The position numbers and the translations under genes are program-made. Positions 25,921 to 34,782 of a stretch of DNA of 64,000 nt are shown here, piece after piece. This DNA comes from Pelomonas sp047654785 (GTDB taxonomy: Bacteria > Pseudomonadota > Gammaproteobacteria > Burkholderiales > Burkholderiaceae_C), in NCBI RefSeq assembly GCF_047654785.1, contig NZ_JASGKQ010000002.1, positions 1 to 64,000 of the forward strand, in the 5' to 3' direction. The notes beneath the pieces were generated by a model. It ran no database searches, was not told the origin of the DNA, and worked only from the letters and a program-made list of their open reading frames with translations. How positions within the stretch are numbered: position 1 is the stretch's first letter; each line of letters starts with the position of its first letter.

Positions 25921-28900
25921 TTAGTGCGCCAGGCTGCCGTCCACCAGCTTCTCCGGCATCGGCGTCGGCACGTTCATGACCGGCAGGCTGCCGTCGTTCG
26001 AGACGCGCAGCACGGTGGTCGCCTGCACCCGGCCGGCGGTGTCCAGCCAGTGCGTGCCGCCCACGGTGCGCCGGCCGGCGGCCACGCCCGTCCAGCCCAG
26101 GCCCACGGTGGCCGTGCTGCCCGAGTAGACCGTGGTCGGCACCAGCGCCGTCAGGCCGCCCGCGTCGCCCGGCGACACGATCCAGCTCGACAGCTTGTGC
26201 TTCATCGGCGCCTTGCCGTCATAGGCCAGCACGCAGACACGGTAGGTGCCTGCCGCCGGGGCCACCACCTGCAGCGCCTCGTTCGAGTACTCGTTGCCCG
26301 AGTACATCGCCGTCGTGCCGTTCGGGTAGATCAGCGCCATGTCGAAGTCGTCGCCCGCATCGCCCACGTCCGCCTGGCGCAGCTCCCAGCGGGCCACGAT
26401 CGCGCCGGCCGGCACGGTGAAGTTGTACTTGGCGATCGACGCGTAGCCGGCGTTGCTGCGGCAGCGGGTCGCCAGCGTCGACGAGCTGGTGGGCGCCGGC
26501 GTCAGCGAGACCTCGGCACCCATCGTCACGTCCTTCAGGCCGCCCCTGGCCGTGCCCATGCGGCCGGTGAAGCCGGTGCGCACGGTGAACAGCTTGCTGC
26601 CGCTGGCGGTCGCGCCGGTGAACTCGACCGGCGCCGTCACGGCCTTGCCGGCGCGCGCCTGGATCGGCGAGCGCACGGTGTGCGTGCCGTCGCTCCAGAC
26701 CAGCTGGCCGAACTGCCAGACGCCTTCCGCCGCGCCCGAGGGCGAGATGGTCATCGTGAACGACTTGGTCTCGCCCGGGTTCAGCGTCAGCGTGGTCGGC
26801 GACACGCTGGCCGTGAAGCCCGGAGGCGCCGTCACGGCGGCCTGGTAGGTCGCGGCCGACGCGCCGACGTTGGTCACGCTGCGGCTGACGACGGCGTTGC
26901 CCGTCACCATGCCGACGGTGATGGACGGCAGGTTCAGGTTGTAGGTCTCGTCCAGCGTGCCGATGGTGCTGCAGTCGCTGGCCGGCGTGACGGCCGCGCG
27001 GTTGACCTTGCACTGGTACTTGACCCAGTCGTTCTTGCCGGCGTTGTAGACCAGACCCGGATCGGCCGCCTTCTGTGGGTCGATGTGGCCGGCGCCCTGG
27101 GCCCAGGGCAGCAGGCCGTTCTGCGCGCCGGCGAGGCCGTCGTTCAGCGTGGAGTAGGCGCTCGTCATCAGCGCCGACTTGATCGCGGCCGGGCCCCAGC
27201 TCGGGTTGGCCTGCTTCAGCAGCAGCGCCACGCCGGCCACGTGCGGGCTGGACATGGACGTGCCCTGGTAACTGTCCCAGGCCGGCGGCGGCACCAGCGT
27301 GCCGGCGATGATCTCGGCCTTCTGCGCTTCGGTCATGCCCGGGGTGACCTGGGCGATGATGTCCACGCCCGGGGCCGTCAGGTCCGGCTTCAGCAGGTTG
27401 GCGTCACCGGCGTTCGGGCCGCGCGACGAGAAGCTGGCCATGATGGGCGCGGGCGCGCTGACGAGCACGGCGCGGTCGATGCGGGCCGTGCCGCCGCTGG
27501 CGGCGTAGGCCTTGATCGCGGCACCGGCGACGTTGTCGACCTGCACGGTCGGCACGGCCTGGAAGTCCGAATCGACGGTCTGGCCGGCCGTCGTGTTGAC
27601 CAGGATCATGCCGACGCCGCCGGCATCCTTGACCGCCTGGCCCTTGTCGACGCGCGCGTTGTTGCCGCGCGTGCAAACGACGATCTTGCCGGCCACCTTG
27701 GCGGGGTCCAGCTGGTTGGGGCTGCTGAAGCACAGGTTCAGGTCGGCGTCCGCGCCGGCGAGGCCGGCGTTCTCGGCCAGGATGAGGGCCGTGCTGTCCA
27801 GGCCGGTGGCCGTGGTCGAGCCGCCCGTGTAGCTGGCGCCGTTGCCCAGCGTCAGGCCGCCGGAGAAGGCGCGGTCGTGCGTGGACGCGGCAACCGTCGT
27901 CAGCCAGGGGCTGATGTGGGCGACCGCCTGGCCCGGGCCGCTGTTGCCGGCGGACGCGGCGACGAACACGCCCGCCAGCGCGGCGCGGTAGAACGCCTGC
28001 TCGACCGGGTCGTTGACGGAGGTCTGCGAGCCGCTGATGGAGTAGTTGATGACGTTGACGCCATCCGCCACGGCGGCGTCGATGGCGGCCACGGAGTCGG
28101 AGGTGTAGCAGCTGTTCTGGCTGCCGGTGCCGTCGGTGGCGGCGGGGTTCACATAGGTCCAGCAGACCTTGTACGACGCGATGCGCGCGCGCGGCGCCAT
28201 GCCGGAGGCCGTGCCGATCTGCTGGCCGTTCATGAACACCGGCACGTTGGCGTTGCCCGCCGACGTGGAGGCCGTGTGGTCGCCGTGGCCGCCGTGGCCG
28301 GTGGCGCCCGACAGCGAGTCGCGGCCGGAATCCGGGAAGTCGGTCCAGTGCAGCGTCTGGCCGCTGGCCTTGAAGCCCGTGTTGAAGTGCTTGAGGCCGA
28401 CCAGCTTGTTGTTGCAGTGCTTGGCCGGGTCGATGCCGGGGCCGGCCACGCAGCCGCCGGTGAAGCTGGCGGGCGCCGGGCCGTAGGCCAGGGTGCCCGC
28501 GCCGCTGGTGGGCACGCCGTTGGCGTCCACCTTGTCGAAGAAGGCCGGGTTCTCGGGCCACACGCCGCCGTCGACGATGCCGATCACCAGGTTCTCGCCC
28601 TTGATGGCCGAGCCGGCGACCGCCTGCGACCACAGGCCGCCCGGCTCGCTCAGCTTCAGGAACTTGGACGTGGAGATCGTGTCCATCCGGCGGACTTCGT
28701 CCTCCCAGATCCCCACGACCTGCGAGTGCGCGACCAGCGTGCGCGCCTCGGCGTCCGTCAGCCGCGCGGCGAAGCCGTTGAAGACGGTGTTGTAGGTGGC
28801 GAGGATGGGCGCGTTGCCGACTGCGGCGATGACCTGGCTCTGGCGCTGGCCGAGGTAGTTCACATAGGCCTGCACGGCGGCGGTGCCGTACTTGAACGTC

Positions 28901-29076
28901 TGGCCGGGCGCGGCCTGCGTGGCCGGCAGGCCCGAGACCGTGCCCTGGTAGGACACGGCGGGCTCGTCCTTGAGCTGGACGATGTAGGTCTTGCGCTCCT
29001 GCGCCAGGGCGCCGGTGGCCAGGCCGGAGAACAGGACCAGCGTCGCCAGCGCGGCGGGCTTGAGTTTCATCTTCAT
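25921..29076 (-). CDS. Secreted S8 subtilisin-like serine protease with PA domain
   Basis: 1051-residue secreted protease with the cucumisin-like domain order known from plant subtilases. Signal peptide (1-25), I9 propeptide (about 29-130), catalytic D169 in IVDGGVWPE, H267 in GHGDHTAS, oxyanion N378 in AGNSGP and nucleophile S607 in GTSMSSPHVAG. A PA domain (about 425-540) is inserted between Asn and Ser, an Fn3-like domain follows (about 690-790), and a further C-terminal region with VARWELRQADVGDAGDDFD resembles pre-peptidase C-terminal domains. Transcribed after the PEP-CTERM gene, with a 25-base gap. Confidence 0.92.
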   Translation of the reverse strand: MKMKLKPAALATLVLFSGLATGALAQERKTYIVQLKDEPAVSYQGTVSGLPATQAAPGQTFKYGTAAVQAYVNYLGQRQSQVIAAVGNAPILATYNTVFNGFAARLTDAEARTLVAHSQVVGIWEDEVRRMDTISTSKFLKLSEPGGLWSQAVAGSAIKGENLVIGIVDGGVWPENPAFFDKVDANGVPTSGAGTLAYGPAPASFTGGCVAGPGIDPAKHCNNKLVGLKHFNTGFKASGQTLHWTDFPDSGRDSLSGATGHGGHGDHTASTSAGNANVPVFMNGQQIGTASGMAPRARIASYKVCWTYVNPAATDGTGSQNSCYTSDSVAAIDAAVADGVNVINYSISGSQTSVNDPVEQAFYRAALAGVFVAASAGNSGPGQAVAHISPWLTTVAASTHDRAFSGGLTLGNGASYTGGSTTATGLDSTALILAENAGLAGADADLNLCFSSPNQLDPAKVAGKIVVCTRGNNARVDKGQAVKDAGGVGMILVNTTAGQTVDSDFQAVPTVQVDNVAGAAIKAYAASGGTARIDRAVLVSAPAPIMASFSSRGPNAGDANLLKPDLTAPGVDIIAQVTPGMTEAQKAEIIAGTLVPPPAWDSYQGTSMSSPHVAGVALLLKQANPSWGPAAIKSALMTSAYSTLNDGLAGAQNGLLPWAQGAGHIDPQKAADPGLVYNAGKNDWVKYQCKVNRAAVTPASDCSTIGTLDETYNLNLPSITVGMVTGNAVVSRSVTNVGASAATYQAAVTAPPGFTASVSPTTLTLNPGETKSFTMTISPSGAAEGVWQFGQLVWSDGTHTVRSPIQARAGKAVTAPVEFTGATASGSKLFTVRTGFTGRMGTARGGLKDVTMGAEVSLTPAPTSSSTLATRCRSNAGYASIAKYNFTVPAGAIVARWELRQADVGDAGDDFDMALIYPNGTTAMYSGNEYSNEALQVVAPAAGTYRVCVLAYDGKAPMKHKLSSWIVSPGDAGGLTALVPTTVYSGSTATVGLGWTGVAAGRRTVGGTHWLDTAGRVQATTVLRVSNDGSLPVMNVPTPMPEKLVDGSLAH

Positions 29077-29101
29077 GGGGCGTTCCTTTCGGCGGTGCGG
29101 G

Positions 29102-29854
29102 TCAGGCGGCGCGGCGGCGACGGGTCACGCGGCCGGCGGCCAGGCCGGCGACGGCCAGCAGGGCCAGGCTGCCCGGTTCGGGCACATGCTCGATGACGAT
29201 GTTGTCGAGCGCGAACTGGGCGCGGTTGGTCGTGAAGCCCGAGCATGTCGAGCCGCCGCCAGGCGCCGGGCAGGCGAGGCCGAAGGCGTAGACGTAGTCG
29301 AACTCGATGTTGCCGAAGTTGCCGGTGTTGATGGTGTTGAAGTTCAGCTGGCCGTTCGCGTCCAGGCCGGTCAGCGCGAACGTGGCGGTGGTGGACATGC
29401 CATCGCGCACGCCCTGCAGGCGCAGGAAGCCGGGCATGTACTGCAGCGGGTCGCCGCTGCCGAGGAAAGCGGCGCTCAGGCTCTTGACGGAGAAGCGGAA
29501 GCCGTCGGTCGAGCCGAACACCAGCACCGCGTCGTCGAGCATGCCGATGTAGTTCGTGTCGTTGTTGGCCGGACACAGCAGGTCGGCGCAAGGGCCGTTC
29601 AGGATGGCGCCGACGAGGTCGCCGGTCTGCGCGCCGGCCGCGTTGGAGAACGGGTCGAACCACATGGTCCGGCCGCCCAGGCCGGGCTGGTAGAACTCGT
29701 CGTTGTGCACCAGGACGCCGAAATCGCCGTAGATCAGCGTCGAGGTGTCGACGGGATCGAAGGTGATGGTCGTGCGCAGCACCCCGGCCTGCACGCCCAC
29801 CGACATCAACAACGCCGCGGCCGCCATGGCCAAACGAGACCCAACCTTCTTCAT
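29102..29854 (-). CDS. PEP-CTERM sorting-signal protein
   Basis: 250-residue secreted protein: signal peptide ending near VQA-GVL, a beta-rich body with four spaced cysteines (GPCADLLC; ACPAPGGGSTC), and a C-terminal VPEPG, hydrophobic helix, RRRR exosortase signal (about 224-248). ATG at 29854 starts the signal peptide; upstream in-frame codons look non-coding. First gene of a likely two-gene unit with the S8 protease. Function unknown; surface or matrix location inferred from the sorting signal. Confidence 0.83.
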   Translation of the reverse strand: MKKVGSRLAMAAAALLMSVGVQAGVLRTTITFDPVDTSTLIYGDFGVLVHNDEFYQPGLGGRTMWFDPFSNAAGAQTGDLVGAILNGPCADLLCPANNDTNYIGMLDDAVLVFGSTDGFRFSVKSLSAAFLGSGDPLQYMPGFLRLQGVRDGMSTTATFALTGLDANGQLNFNTINTGNFGNIEFDYVYAFGLACPAPGGGSTCSGFTTNRAQFALDNIVIEHVPEPGSLALLAVAGLAAGRVTRRRRAA

Positions 29855-30081
29855 GATTTCACTACCTTTTATGGAGAGTTGAACAAGCTGCGCTGCGTGG
29901 CCGGTGCCGGCACGGGACGGGCAGCCCACGGCGGGCCATGTGGGCCGCTGCCGAGAGCGGTCGATTCTGATCAGGCAAAAATTCACGAATATCCCGACTT
30001 GCCCACCCTTCAACCATGGGGGGGGGGCGGGTTTGCACTGACGCCGGCACGCCGATCGGCCGGGGCCGCCTATGGCAGCGC

Positions 30082-30603
30082 TTATGGCAACACGGGCAGT
30101 CCAGGCGCCGAGGCGGCGCCGGACGCCGGCCCGGCCGGGCCGGCCGCGGCGTCGTAGCCGGCCGCAGCGAACACCCAGTCCTGCGCGCTGCGCAGCGGGC
30201 TGCCGTCGGGCGCGGCGGCGCGCAGCAGCGGCTGCGTGGAGCGGCTGTGGACGGCGCCGAACCGGCCCGGCTGCGCCGCGTCAGGCAGCAGCACCCAGTC
30301 CGGCTCGCCGGTGAAGGGGTCGGCGTAGCGCCGGCGCAGGTGGTGGCGCGGGCTGGGGCCGCGGCGGTCTTCCAGCAGGTCGTCCAGCGACGCGGGGAGC
30401 TGCCCGGGCGGCGCGGCGCGCAGGTAGGCCGAGATCGCCCGGGCGATCTCGCCGCCGCGGAAGGCCAGCTCGCGCTCGCGCTCGCGCTGCGCGGCGGTGC
30501 TCCAGGCCTGGCCCAGCGCGGCGAGGCCGGCGGCCGTCAGCGCCACGAGGAAGAGCACGGCCAGGTAGCTGAACCCGCGCTCGCGCGGCAGGCGGGGATG
30601 CAT
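30082..30603 (-). CDS. Type II secretion-like pseudopilin lacking Glu5
   Basis: 173-residue pseudopilin, last gene of the secretion operon. Class III leader RERG-FSYLAVLFLVALTAAGLAALG with cleavage after the glycine at about residue 10, then a long amphipathic helix rich in Arg/Glu and a C-terminal domain with YADPFTGEPDWVLLP, as in GspG-like subunits. The fifth mature residue is Ala instead of the conserved Glu, as in tip pseudopilins. 4 bases separate it from the preceding gene. Confidence 0.78.
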   Translation of the reverse strand: MHPRLPRERGFSYLAVLFLVALTAAGLAALGQAWSTAAQRERERELAFRGGEIARAISAYLRAAPPGQLPASLDDLLEDRRGPSPRHHLRRRYADPFTGEPDWVLLPDAAQPGRFGAVHSRSTQPLLRAAAPDGSPLRSAQDWVFAAAGYDAAAGPAGPASGAASAPGLPVLP

Positions 30604-30607
30604 CACG

Positions 30608-31018
30608 TCACCAGTCCGCGTACAGCCGCCCGTCGGCGCTGCGGCCGGCGGCGCCGCTGCGCACGTCCCACAGGCCGCCGGTGGCCTGCATGTCGGCCGG
30701 CGGCGGCAGCTCGACCCAGCTGTCGCGGCGGCCGGTGAGCGGGTCCTCGGGGATGTCGCGCAGGTAGCGCGCGGCGGCCAGCTCCTGCAGCGACTCGGGG
30801 TAGCGCGCCTTGTCGGCGGCGAACTGGTCGATGGCATCGCGCATCGTCGTCAGCGACTGCAGCAGCGCCGTCTCCCGGCTCTTGTGCAGCGCGTTGAAGT
30901 AGCGCGGCGCGACGATGGACGCGAGCAGCGCGACGATGGCCATGACGACGATGAGCTCGATCAGCGTGAAGCCGCGGCGCACCGGGCGGCGAGGGGGCGG
31001 CGGGCCGGGCCTCATCAC
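30608..31018 (-). CDS. GspG-like pseudopilin
   Basis: 136-residue pseudopilin: leader of about 15 residues, cleavage G-FTLIELIVVMAIVALLASIVAP with the conserved Glu5, and a short C-terminal domain with LAAARYLRDIPEDPLTGRRD, the GspG-type strand region. ATG at 31018 overlaps the previous stop (ATGA). Minor or major pseudopilin of the same machine; a separate GspG stands at the head of the operon. Confidence 0.85.
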   Translation of the reverse strand: MMRPGPPPPRRPVRRGFTLIELIVVMAIVALLASIVAPRYFNALHKSRETALLQSLTTMRDAIDQFAADKARYPESLQELAAARYLRDIPEDPLTGRRDSWVELPPPADMQATGGLWDVRSGAAGRSADGRLYADW

Positions 31019-31485
31019 CAGTCCTTCAGCTTCGACCCGTCCAGCGCGGTGCGCTCGGAGCGGGAGAACACGTCGAACACGTCCTTGCCGGCGCGCGGCT
31101 CGCCGGGCGGGCTGTCGTAGGCGCGCAGGCCCCAGGTGTCGGCGGCGGGCAGCCCGGCCGGCGCGAACGGGTCGCGCGGCAGGCGGCGCAGCAGGTAGAG
31201 GCGCCGGCCGTCCGGGGCCTTGGCGTCCGGCACGCCGTCCACCAGCACCTGCAGCCCGGGCGGATAGCCGCTGCCGTCCGCGCCCTGCAGGATGTGGCCG
31301 GCCTCGACGCCGCGCTTGTAGGCGTCCAGCGCCTCGCGCAGCGTGCGCAGGCCCTGGCGCAGCTCGTGCTCGCGGCTGCGCTGCGCGGCCAGCTCCAGCA
31401 GCGGCCGCGCCGCGGACGCGAGCACGCCCAGCATGGCCAGCACCACCAGCATCTCGATCAGCGTGAAGCCCCGCGCCGCCCGCAT
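31015..31485 (-). CDS. GspG-like pseudopilin
   Basis: 156-residue pseudopilin with a very short leader (MRAARG) and mature start FTLIEMLVVLAMLGVLASA with Glu5. The C-terminal domain has LRRLPRDPFAPAG and a terminal LKDW, similar to the terminal DW of its neighbour. 38 bases downstream of the secretin gene and overlapping the next pseudopilin gene by four bases. Confidence 0.85.
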   Translation of the reverse strand: MRAARGFTLIEMLVVLAMLGVLASAARPLLELAAQRSREHELRQGLRTLREALDAYKRGVEAGHILQGADGSGYPPGLQVLVDGVPDAKAPDGRRLYLLRRLPRDPFAPAGLPAADTWGLRAYDSPPGEPRAGKDVFDVFSRSERTALDGSKLKDW

Positions 31486-31523
31486 GCCGGCTCCTCAGGC
31501 GCGCGGGCCCTGGACGGGGCGCC

Positions 31524-33722
31524 TCATTTCGCCGCGTCCACGGTCAGCAGGCCCACGCCCTCGATGCGCACCGGCGCGGACTCGCCGTTCAGCCCGGTGG
31601 CCGACAGGCCACCCAGGCCGATGTTGAGCACCTGGCCCGCGGCCGGCGGCAGCGCGCGCAGCACGACGACGCGCTCGCCCCGCGGCGGCAGCTCCACCGG
31701 ATAGCGGCCCGCGGCGGCGTTGGCCAGCGGCTGCACCGGCGTCAGCCGGCCGGCGTCGTACTCCAGCTCGCCCTTGACCTGCAGGCCGCTGTCGTTCTTC
31801 AGCGCGACGGACACGGTGCCGCCGGCCGGGATCTGCGGCGTCACGTCCAGTTTCAGCGTCGCCTCACCGCCGGGCGGCTGGGCGTCGGACACCGGGGCGG
31901 CCGGCGGCACGCCGGCGGGTGCGCCGCCCACCGGCGCGCCCGCGCTGCTCGGCGCCACGCCGACCCGGGCCTCGCGGCGCAGCAGGCTGGAGTAGGCGCC
32001 GGGGCTGGCGTCCACGCCGCTGGCCAGGCGGGTCAGCGAGGCGTCCGGCACGGCCAGGTTGCGCACGACGCGCGGCGTGATCAGCAGCACCACCTCGGTC
32101 TTGGCGCGCGTGTCGGTCTGCGTGCCGAACAGCCGCCCGAGCACCGGCAGCCGCGACAGCCCGGGGATGCCGGCGGCGCTCTTGCGGTCCTCGTCGTTGA
32201 TGAGGCCGGCCAGCACCTGGGTCTCGCCGTCGGCCAGGCGCAGCGTCGTGGAGGTGTTGCGCGTGCCGATCTCGTAGGCCGTCGTGCCGCCGGGGCCGGT
32301 GACCTGGCGGATCAGGTTGCTGACCTCCAGCCCGACCTTGATGACCACGTCGTTGTCCAGCTGGATGGTGGGCTCCACGTCCAGCTTCAGGCCGATGTCC
32401 AGGTAGGACACCGACGCGGCCACCGACGTGGAGCCGGTGAAGTTGGTCGTCGTCGTGAACACCGGCAGCTTCTGGCCGATGTGGACCTTGGCCTTGTCGC
32501 GGTTGCGCACGCGGATCTTGGGGTTGGCCAGGATGTTGGAGTTGCCGCCCGTGCCGCGCAGCGTGGCGACGATGGCCGGGTTGGCGATGCTGGCGCGGAA
32601 GTTGACCGGGTTGCCGCCGCCGATGAACACGCGCGACGGGATGTTGCCGGCCGCGTCGCTGATGCCCAGCTGCACCTCCTCGGGCCACTGCAGGCCCAGC
32701 GTGTCGACCTGGTCGGTCGCCAGCTCCATCACCTCCACCTCCAGCATCACCTCGGGCTCGGGCAGGTCCACCGAGGCGATCAGCTTCTCGACCAGGCGCA
32801 CCACCTCGGGCGTGTCGCGCACGATCAGCAGGTTCAGCCGCTCGTCGATGTGGATGTCGCGCACCTTGGCGATGGTGCGCGCCATGGCCTGCACCTGCTT
32901 CACGTCGGCGTTGGTCAGGTACAGCGTGCGCGTGATGAGCTCCTGGTGCTCGCGCTGCTTGGCGGCCGTGTTCGGGAAGATCAGCACCGACGATTCGTTG
33001 AGCAGCTTGCGGTCCAGCTGCTGCGTGCCGAGGATGACGCGCATGGCCTCGTCCAGCGTCACGCCGCGCAGGAAGGTGGTCACGCGCGCGTCGGTGCGCA
33101 CGTCCTTGTCGAACACGAAGTTGACGCCGCTGCTGCGCGCCAGCGCCTCGAAGACCTGGCGCAGCGGCGCGTCGCGGAACTCCAGCGTCACCGGCTTCTG
33201 GAAGCCCGGGCCCAGCTCGCCGACGGCCGACTCCAGCGGCCGCGCCTGCGCGACCTGGCTGGCCAGCAGCCGCGCGCCGGGGTGCTGGGGCGACTCGGCC
33301 AGGATCTCGCGCGCGATGGCCTCCGCCCGCTCGACGCGGCCCGCCTTCAGCGCCGCGCGGCCGGCGGCCAGCTGCGCCTCGTGGCGGCGGCCGCGGTCGA
33401 TGTCCACGCCCAGCGCGGCCAGCCGCGGGTGCCTGGCGTCGGCCAGCGCCAGTTGGCCGAGCAGCGCGGCGGCCTCGTCCCAGCGGCTTGCCGCCCGCAA
33501 CGCCTCGATCTGCAGGATCAGCCGCGCCGAGGCCCGCTCGCGGGCCCGCACCTGCGCGGCGCGCAGCGCCGGGTCGGCCGGGTCCTTGGCGACGGCGTCG
33601 TCCAGCACGCGCAGCGCGGCCGGCCACTGGTTGCTGCGGCCGAGGTCTTCGGCCTGGCGCAGCGCCGGGTTGGCGCAGGCCGTCAGCAGCAGGGCGCTGA
33701 CCAGGAGGAGGATCTGCTTCAT
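31524..33722 (-). CDS. Type II secretion-like outer-membrane secretin (lipoprotein)
   Basis: 732-residue secretin. Lipobox LTAC with Cys16; residues about 20-165 are helical repeats resembling TPRs (AALRVLDDAVAKDPADPALRAAQ and later ESPQHPGARLL); STN/N0 domain near 185-255 (FRDAPLRQVFEALARSSGVNFVFDKDV); N1-like domain near 265-335; secretin core about 430-590 with NPKIRVRNRDKAKVHIGQKLPV and VLAGLINDEDRKS. A C-terminal cohesin-like beta domain (about 645-732) follows a Pro/Ala linker. Stop of the preceding gene overlaps its ATG. The GspD/MshL family forms the outer-membrane channel. Confidence 0.9.
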   Translation of the reverse strand: MKQILLLVSALLLTACANPALRQAEDLGRSNQWPAALRVLDDAVAKDPADPALRAAQVRARERASARLILQIEALRAASRWDEAAALLGQLALADARHPRLAALGVDIDRGRRHEAQLAAGRAALKAGRVERAEAIAREILAESPQHPGARLLASQVAQARPLESAVGELGPGFQKPVTLEFRDAPLRQVFEALARSSGVNFVFDKDVRTDARVTTFLRGVTLDEAMRVILGTQQLDRKLLNESSVLIFPNTAAKQREHQELITRTLYLTNADVKQVQAMARTIAKVRDIHIDERLNLLIVRDTPEVVRLVEKLIASVDLPEPEVMLEVEVMELATDQVDTLGLQWPEEVQLGISDAAGNIPSRVFIGGGNPVNFRASIANPAIVATLRGTGGNSNILANPKIRVRNRDKAKVHIGQKLPVFTTTTNFTGSTSVAASVSYLDIGLKLDVEPTIQLDNDVVIKVGLEVSNLIRQVTGPGGTTAYEIGTRNTSTTLRLADGETQVLAGLINDEDRKSAAGIPGLSRLPVLGRLFGTQTDTRAKTEVVLLITPRVVRNLAVPDASLTRLASGVDASPGAYSSLLRREARVGVAPSSAGAPVGGAPAGVPPAAPVSDAQPPGGEATLKLDVTPQIPAGGTVSVALKNDSGLQVKGELEYDAGRLTPVQPLANAAAGRYPVELPPRGERVVVLRALPPAAGQVLNIGLGGLSATGLNGESAPVRIEGVGLLTVDAAK

Positions 33723-34261
33723 GGAACGGCCTTGAAGACGATGTTCTGGGGGAGCCTGGCCGGCAGCCAGGTCAGGCTGACGCCGCCGGCCGACACCTGC
33801 TCGACGCGCCACTGGCCGTCGATGACGTCGCCGCGCCGCACGTCCAGCGTGCGGCTGGCGCCGGCCAGCAGCGCCACCTCGACGGCCCGGGCGCCCTCGC
33901 CTTCGACGAGGCGGCCGATCATCTGGTAGGACAGCGGCGGCGCCACGGGCGGCGGCGGGGCCAGCACGGCCGGCGGCGGGGGCGGTGGCGCCGGCGGAGG
34001 CGGCGGCGGTTGCCAGGCGGCGAGCTGGGCAGGCGGAACCTCCGCCCATGGCGCGCGGCCGGCGGCGGGGGGGCTGGAAGCGGCGGAGGTGGCGGTGACG
34101 GCCGTGGCGGCCGGGCGGCGCGCGGGCGCCACCACGGCGGCCGCGGCGGCTCCGCCGTCGTCGTCGGGCCGCGTCGCGACCCACGCGGTCGCGGCCAACG
34201 TGGCCGCGAGGGCACCGCCGAGGACGAGCCGGCGCGGCGCCATGGCGGTCGTCGCCGTCAT
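33719..34261 (-). CDS. GspC/PilP-like inner-membrane protein
   Basis: 180-residue protein: one membrane helix near the N-terminus (about 12-29), a long Ala/Pro linker with a polyproline stretch (about 80-105), and a small C-terminal beta domain with YQMIGRLVEGEGARAVEVALL and RRGDVIDGQWRVEQVSAGGVSLTW. This is the layout of GspC homology-region or PilP domains, which connect the inner-membrane platform to the secretin. Overlaps both neighbours by four bases. The assignment rests on layout and position, not on a strong motif. Confidence 0.72.
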   Translation of the reverse strand: MTATTAMAPRRLVLGGALAATLAATAWVATRPDDDGGAAAAAVVAPARRPAATAVTATSAASSPPAAGRAPWAEVPPAQLAAWQPPPPPPAPPPPPPAVLAPPPPVAPPLSYQMIGRLVEGEGARAVEVALLAGASRTLDVRRGDVIDGQWRVEQVSAGGVSLTWLPARLPQNIVFKAVP

Positions 34262-34782
34262 GGCGCGGCCCGCCCGTGCAGCGACCATTGCAGCTCGGCC
34301 TCCACCTCGGCCGCCAGCGGGCTGGCGCGGCGCAGCTTGAGCGCGTCCAGGCTCAGCGCCGGGTCGTGCGCCAGCGCGGCGCCGATGAAGCGGCGCAGCT
34401 GGCCGTAGCCGCCGGTGACCGGCATGCTCACGCGCAGCCGCTCCAGGCCCTCGGCGGCGGCCAGCCGGTGCTCGGTCCGCGCGCCGTTCAGCTCCAGCCG
34501 GATGCCCAGCTCCAGCAGGTCGGCCAGGCGCTGCTGGCGGTCGGCTGCCGTCGGCAGGCCGGCCTGCCACTGCTGCAGGCTGGCCGGCGCCGGCGCGATG
34601 GCGGCGGCTGCGGCAGCCCCGGGCGCCGTCTGCGCGCGCAGCGCGCGGGCCTCGGCCTGCAGCGCGGCGGCCCGGGCGTCCCAGCGCTGGCCCGCCACGG
34701 CGGCCGCGGCGGCCAGCGCGAGCGCGGCCAGGCCGGCCAGGCCGGGCGCGCCCAGCCACTTCAGCGCGGCGCGCGGGTTCAT
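34258..34782 (-). CDS. GspM/PilO-like platform protein
   Basis: 174-residue bitopic protein: membrane helix at about 12-31, a heptad-like Ala/Gln/Leu stretch (32-95), and a small ferredoxin-like periplasmic domain (EGLERLRVSMPVTGGYGQLRRFIGAAL). The GGYGQLRRF segment is typical of PilO/GspM-type proteins. Overlaps the GspC-like and GspL-like genes by four bases each. Confidence 0.72.
   Translation of the reverse strand: MNPRAALKWLGAPGLAGLAALALAAAAAVAGQRWDARAAALQAEARALRAQTAPGAAAAAAIAPAPASLQQWQAGLPTAADRQQRLADLLELGIRLELNGARTEHRLAAAEGLERLRVSMPVTGGYGQLRRFIGAALAHDPALSLDALKLRRASPLAAEVEAELQWSLHGRAAP

Noticed and set aside
30018..30027. Run of ten G as a phase-variation tract
   Set aside because: It lies outside any reading frame and not within a recognisable promoter; it could also be a sequencing artefact.
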